NCBI RefSeq assembly: GCF_046630445.1
Contig: NC_092341.1
Coordinates: 131,394,001-131,458,000 of the forward strand
From: Rutidosis leptorrhynchoides
Lineage: Eukaryota; Streptophyta; Magnoliopsida; Asterales; Asteraceae
Direction of reading: 5' to 3'
Length of the DNA: 64,000 bases
How positions within the stretch are numbered: the first letter of the stretch is position 1; each line of letters starts with the position of its first letter. Positions 60,001 to 64,000 of the stretch are shown piece by piece. The notes under the pieces were generated by a model. The model was not told the DNA's origin and did no database searches. It saw nothing but the letters and a program-made list of their open reading frames with translations. The translations under genes were made by a program, and so were the position numbers.

Positions 60001-62622
60001 TGTTGTTAGTTCATATCCATTAGCCATTAGTGTAGCTAACATTTCAATTTCATCAATTGGTTCAGTTCCTTCTCCTAAAGAACATTCTCCCGTTCCTTGT
60101 AATTCTGGAAATTCTTCTAACAATTCTGCATGTGAATCTATAGTTTGAATATAATAACATGTATCATTTGCAGATTGTGGTTGTTGCATTTCTCTATCAA
60201 CTGAAAAGGTAACACTCTCGTCCTCTATACTTAGGGTCAGTTTCTTACCGAACACGTCTATCATTGCTTTAGCCGTGTTTAAGAATGGTCTTCCTAATAT
60301 GAGAGGAACTTGAGAATCTTCTTCCATGTCCAGAACAACAAAATCTACTGGAAATACTAAAGTACCAACTTTAACTAGCATGTTCTCCATTATCCCTCTA
60401 GGATATTTTATTAATCGATCGGCTAGTTGTATACTTATTCTTGTTGGTTTCAATTCTCCAAGGTCTAGTTTAGTGTATAGTGAATACGGCATTAAATTTA
60501 TACTAGCACCTAAATCTGCCAATGCTTCTATTGAACTAAGACTACCCAGAAAACATGGAATTGTGAAACTTCCTGGATCAGATAGTTTTTCTGGTATCTT
60601 ATTCAACAGCACTGCAGAACAATTAGCATTCATAGTAACAGCCGAGAGTTCTTCCATTTTCTTTCTATTTGTGATTAGATCTTTCAAGAATTTCTCAAAT
60701 CTAGGCATTCCTGAAATTACATCAATGAAAGGAAGATTTACATTTATCTGTTTAAACATATCCAAGAATTTGGATTGCTCGGCTTCAAGTTTCTCTTTTT
60801 TTATTTTACTCGGGTAAGGAAGTGGTGGTTGGTATGGTTTAACATAAGGTTTAGCCTTAACTGTGTTATCTTCATTAACCTTTTCAACTACCGGTTCTTT
60901 TTCCTTATCTTGTTCAGGTTGTGGTTCTTGTGGAGTAGGAATAGCTTCATCAGAAGTTACAGGTATTTCAGGTGGTTTTAGTGTAATACCACTTCTTGTG
61001 GTAATGGCTTTAGCTGTTTCATTCCGGGGGTTAGCATTTGTATCACTAGGTAGACTTCCCGATTTTCTTTCACCTATTAACATTGCTAGGTTACTTACTT
61101 CTTGTTCCAAATTTTGAATAGAAGCTTGTTGATTTCTAAATGCTTGAGCATTTTATTCATTGGTTTGTTTCTGAGATGTGAAAAACTGCGTTTGAGTTTC
61201 AACTAGCTTCGTCATCATATCTTCTAAATTTGGCTTTTTATCATCGGTTTGTGGTGGTTTGTTTTGAAAATTAGGTCTTTGCTGATTGTAAGTATTGTTG
61301 GATACTTGTTGATTACTAGGACCTTGTTGGTTGTTGTATGGAACATTTCAGTTATAATTCTGGTTTTAATTGTAGATTGGTCTTGCCGGTTGATAATTAT
61401 TCTGATAATTATTTCCAGGCCTTTGGTTTATGTATGAAATATTCTCTCTTTGTTCCATTGTTAGTTCAATACTGAGACAATCTTTTGTCAAATGTGGTTC
61501 TCCACACTACTCACAACTAATTCGTATTGAGTGAATATCTTTAGTCATCTTTTCCATTCGTCTCTCGACAGCGTTTATCTTTGCGGAAATGGAATCTAAG
61601 TCATGGCTAGAATCGGCTCTAGCTGCTTTAGATCATCTAACGATATCTTTTTCTTGGTGCCACTCATGTGAGTGGGAAGCAGTGTTATCAATAACTTTGT
61701 AAGCATCAGTTTCTGTTTTCTTCATAATGGAACCACCAGCTGCTCTGTCTATGTCTTTCCTTGTAGTGATGTCGCATCCTTGGTAGAATATTTGTACTAT
61801 TTGACAAGTGTCTAAACCATGTTGCGGACATCCTCTTAATAACTTTTCAAATCTTGTACATGCCTCATATAGAGTTTCATTTGGTTTCTGTGTGAACGTA
61901 ACAATTTCTCCTTGAAGTCTTACGGCTTTAGATGCCGGAAAGAATTGTTTAAGAAATTTTTCAACTAAAATGTCCCATGTATCGATCGCCCCTTCAGGTA
62001 ACGATTCCAACCAATCTTTGTTTTCTCCCTTTAAAGTCCAGGGAAATAACATGAGATATATCTGTTCATCCTCAACTTCTCTTATTTTAAATAGAGTACA
62101 GATCCTATTAAAAGTACGAAGATGTTCATTTGGATCTTCCTTCGACGCACCACTAAATTGGCATTGATTAGTCACCATGTGTAGAATTTGTCCTTTGATT
62201 TCATAATCTGGCGCATTAATGTCTGGATGAGTAATTGCGTGACCTTGGTCAGTGCGTTTAGCTCTCATTCGGTCTTCCATACTTAAAGGTTCCAGATTTT
62301 CCATGATTGAATTTATTGAATCTGAATCACTAGAGGATTCTGATTTAATGGCTCGTTCCTCAACAATCTCTGTTTGAATGATTGGTGGTTCCGGAGGAAA
62401 AATTAATGGTTCAGGATCTATGAATCGTCCCTGAATATTCTCCGGATTCTCAATTGTGAGGTCGGGTTCAAAAAATGGATTATCGGAAATTTGAATTGGA
62501 GTACTTGGTCGACTGGATGACGATTCTAAAGAAAAATCAACGGCGACAATATTTGCTAGATGTCTTGATCTGGTTACAGGTGGTGAACGTACAAAAGGTG
62601 GTGAACGTCTTGCTCGGTGCAT
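57022..62622 (-). pseudogene. Athila-like gag-pol of element A, seven nonsense codons
   Basis: One continuous frame from ATG 62622 to the stop at 57022, in phase throughout, matching gag-pol of B. In-frame stops: 61633-61635, 61507-61509, 61366-61368, 61348-61350 and 61153-61155 in gag; 59779-59781 (Trp before KIHDI) and 58249-58251 in pol. Domains are otherwise complete: protease DLGAS, reverse transcriptase FMDDFSVFG, RNase H CDASDFA, integrase [15 protein letters not shown] and TSGQVENTN. The stop at 61507 replaces the second knuckle position (CE-stop-C). Where B has TAA at 47625, this copy has CAA at 61102-61104. Not functional. Confidence 0.92.
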
Positions 62623-64000
62623 TCACTGAATATCCTATTAGTTTTTAAAAGGAAAGAAAAATTATATAAGTTATCCAATTAATAGACTTTTCTGATTTTG
62701 CCCACGTTTCGAATAGCCAAAAGATGCAACAGAGGGGCAGGATTCGTTTGGTCTCGATATAATTGAGTACTGTTTGGCTCCAATAACCCGGTCCACGTAC
62801 AAATCTAACTATTACTACGAACCAGAAAATTTTGATGTCTATCAATTTAACCACTTCAAATAAACTTTTGTAATTTAAAGAAATTTAGAGAAGAAGTAGA
62901 ATAAAAATTCTAAGTCCTAAAAACTAGAATGATGAGAAATAAGAAAGAAAAAGAGCGCGTCGGAAAAGGTCGAAAAAGAAAAGGGTTGAAAAATAAAAGG
63001 CGTCGAAAAATAAGAAAGAAAAAGAGTGACTTATAAAACTTTAAAACACTCGACTAACCCAACCTTATTACTATCACTAACTTAAAATTAAAATTGCAAA
63101 TTGAGATTACTAATTGGAGTGATAATTGATACATAGGTAAAAGGCGTCGAAAAATAAAAATAAGAAAGTAGCGCGTCGAAACTTAAAAAGGAACTAAAAA
63201 CTAAGAATTAAAAGTTGCGTCTAAAAATATTAAAGCTTAAAAGAAATACTATATCCCAAATGGCAATATCTTAAAAAGGTACTAAAACTTAAAAAAAACG
63301 TCGCAAAATTCTAAAGCACCTAAATTTTAGTCGAAAGAAAAAGCACTTAAGGGAATTTACGGCAAAGCCTAAAAATCTAGAAGTAAAAATAATTATGGCA
63401 AAAACTATAACTTAAAACTAATTACGAGCGAAAAATACAAATATTACGAATAAACAAATAAAAAGATACAAAATATAAAAATAAACTTAAAGTTGTAAAA
63501 AGTACAATTTTTATAAAAATATTATTTTTATATTATTTGTTTTATAAAACTATTACTTTTATATATATAAATAAAACTAATTAAAATTAATTATTACAAA
63601 TTAATTAAAACTTAAACTAAATAATAAATTAATTAACTAATTTAGGGTTTATTAATAATAATAATTAATAATACTACGTAATTAATGCGATTAGGGTTTC
63701 TGGTCGTGTCAGGGTGGCTCCGCGAGTTGCGGTACACCTGGCAACAAACTCCGCGAGTCGCGGAGGTTAAAATTTTAAATGCACAAATATCGTTCGACAG
63801 GTTCTGTAGTTTTTTTAAATTATATTTTATATATTTTTCTGTTTTTAATAATTATGTAAATTATAATAAATAAAAACTTATATTTTAAAAAAAATAGAAA
63901 TACTTTATAATTTTATAAATAAAAATCTTAAAAATAGATTTATATATTTTTTTCTTTTCCGGTTTTTAAATTTTTATATATTTTTTAATATTTAAAATGT
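62623..64000 (-). other. 5' leader of element A (to window edge)
   Basis: Non-coding. A block at 62672-62846 is conserved with B and E. Degenerate CGTCGAAAAATAAAA repeats at 62950-63180, AT-rich DNA, then a paired palindrome. The primer site and 5' LTR are expected just beyond 64000. Confidence 0.75.
63718..63765. promoter_or_regulatory. Paired GC-rich palindrome, A leader
   Basis: Units CTCCGCGAGTTGCGG and CTCCGCGAGTCGCGGAG, starts 31 bp apart, at the same place in the leader as in B. Confidence 0.75.

Overview
The window is plant nuclear DNA made almost wholly of nested LTR retrotransposons; I found no ordinary single-copy host gene. Evidence: Ty3/gypsy gag-pol genes of plant types (Tekay-like chromovirus and Athila-like), LTRs of 1.9-3.4 kb, primer sites matching plant tRNA-iMet and tRNA-Asp, and an F-box ORF of a plant-type family. 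A dicot, perhaps Asteraceae, is a guess from style only.

Layout. (1) 1-6978: 3' part of a Tekay-like element on +, with a decayed gag-pol and a complete 3' LTR. (2) 6979-17918: a small host segment with two related plant-transposon/env-like pseudogenes on the minus strand; one is split by element E (7190-15216, TSD GTTGT), an Athila-related non-autonomous element carrying one intact 377-aa acidic zinc-knuckle ORF. (3) 17919-30273: a second Tekay-like element with a truncated 5' LTR, two extra ORFs between primer site and gag (an acidic protein and an intact F-box protein), gag-pol with one frameshift, and a complete 3' LTR. (4) 30274-31917: remnant of a Copia element on the minus strand (gag, PBS, part of the LTR). 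(5) 31918-64000: Athila-like element A on the minus strand, running off the right edge. It is split by the related, much younger element B (35699-52668, TSD GTGAT) and by a Copia-like non-coding element C (53703-56473, TSD AATTG, LTRs identical by eye). B is nearly intact: gag, pol, a small zinc-knuckle ORF and an env-position ORF, with one in-frame TAA between gag and pol.

How the parts relate. A, B and E share LTR ends, a tRNA-Asp-type primer site, a conserved block before gag, several CCCCACACTT polypurine-like tracts (read on +), and a paired GC-rich palindrome (CTCCGCGAGTCGCGGAG type) whose two units start 31-33 bp apart wherever it occurs: LTRs, leaders and the presumed env intron. E could therefore be mobilised by proteins from B-like elements. 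Splice-like sites in B suggest the zinc-knuckle and env-position ORFs are expressed from spliced RNA. The strongest candidates for something undescribed are this paired-palindrome module, the downstream zinc-knuckle ORF with its splice sites, and the F-box capture by the Tekay element.

Relative order from reading: A before B and C (both inserted in A); B and C young (B LTRs differ at about a dozen sites, C at none seen); E older than B by LTR divergence. All dates and families are by eye, without alignment software or searches.
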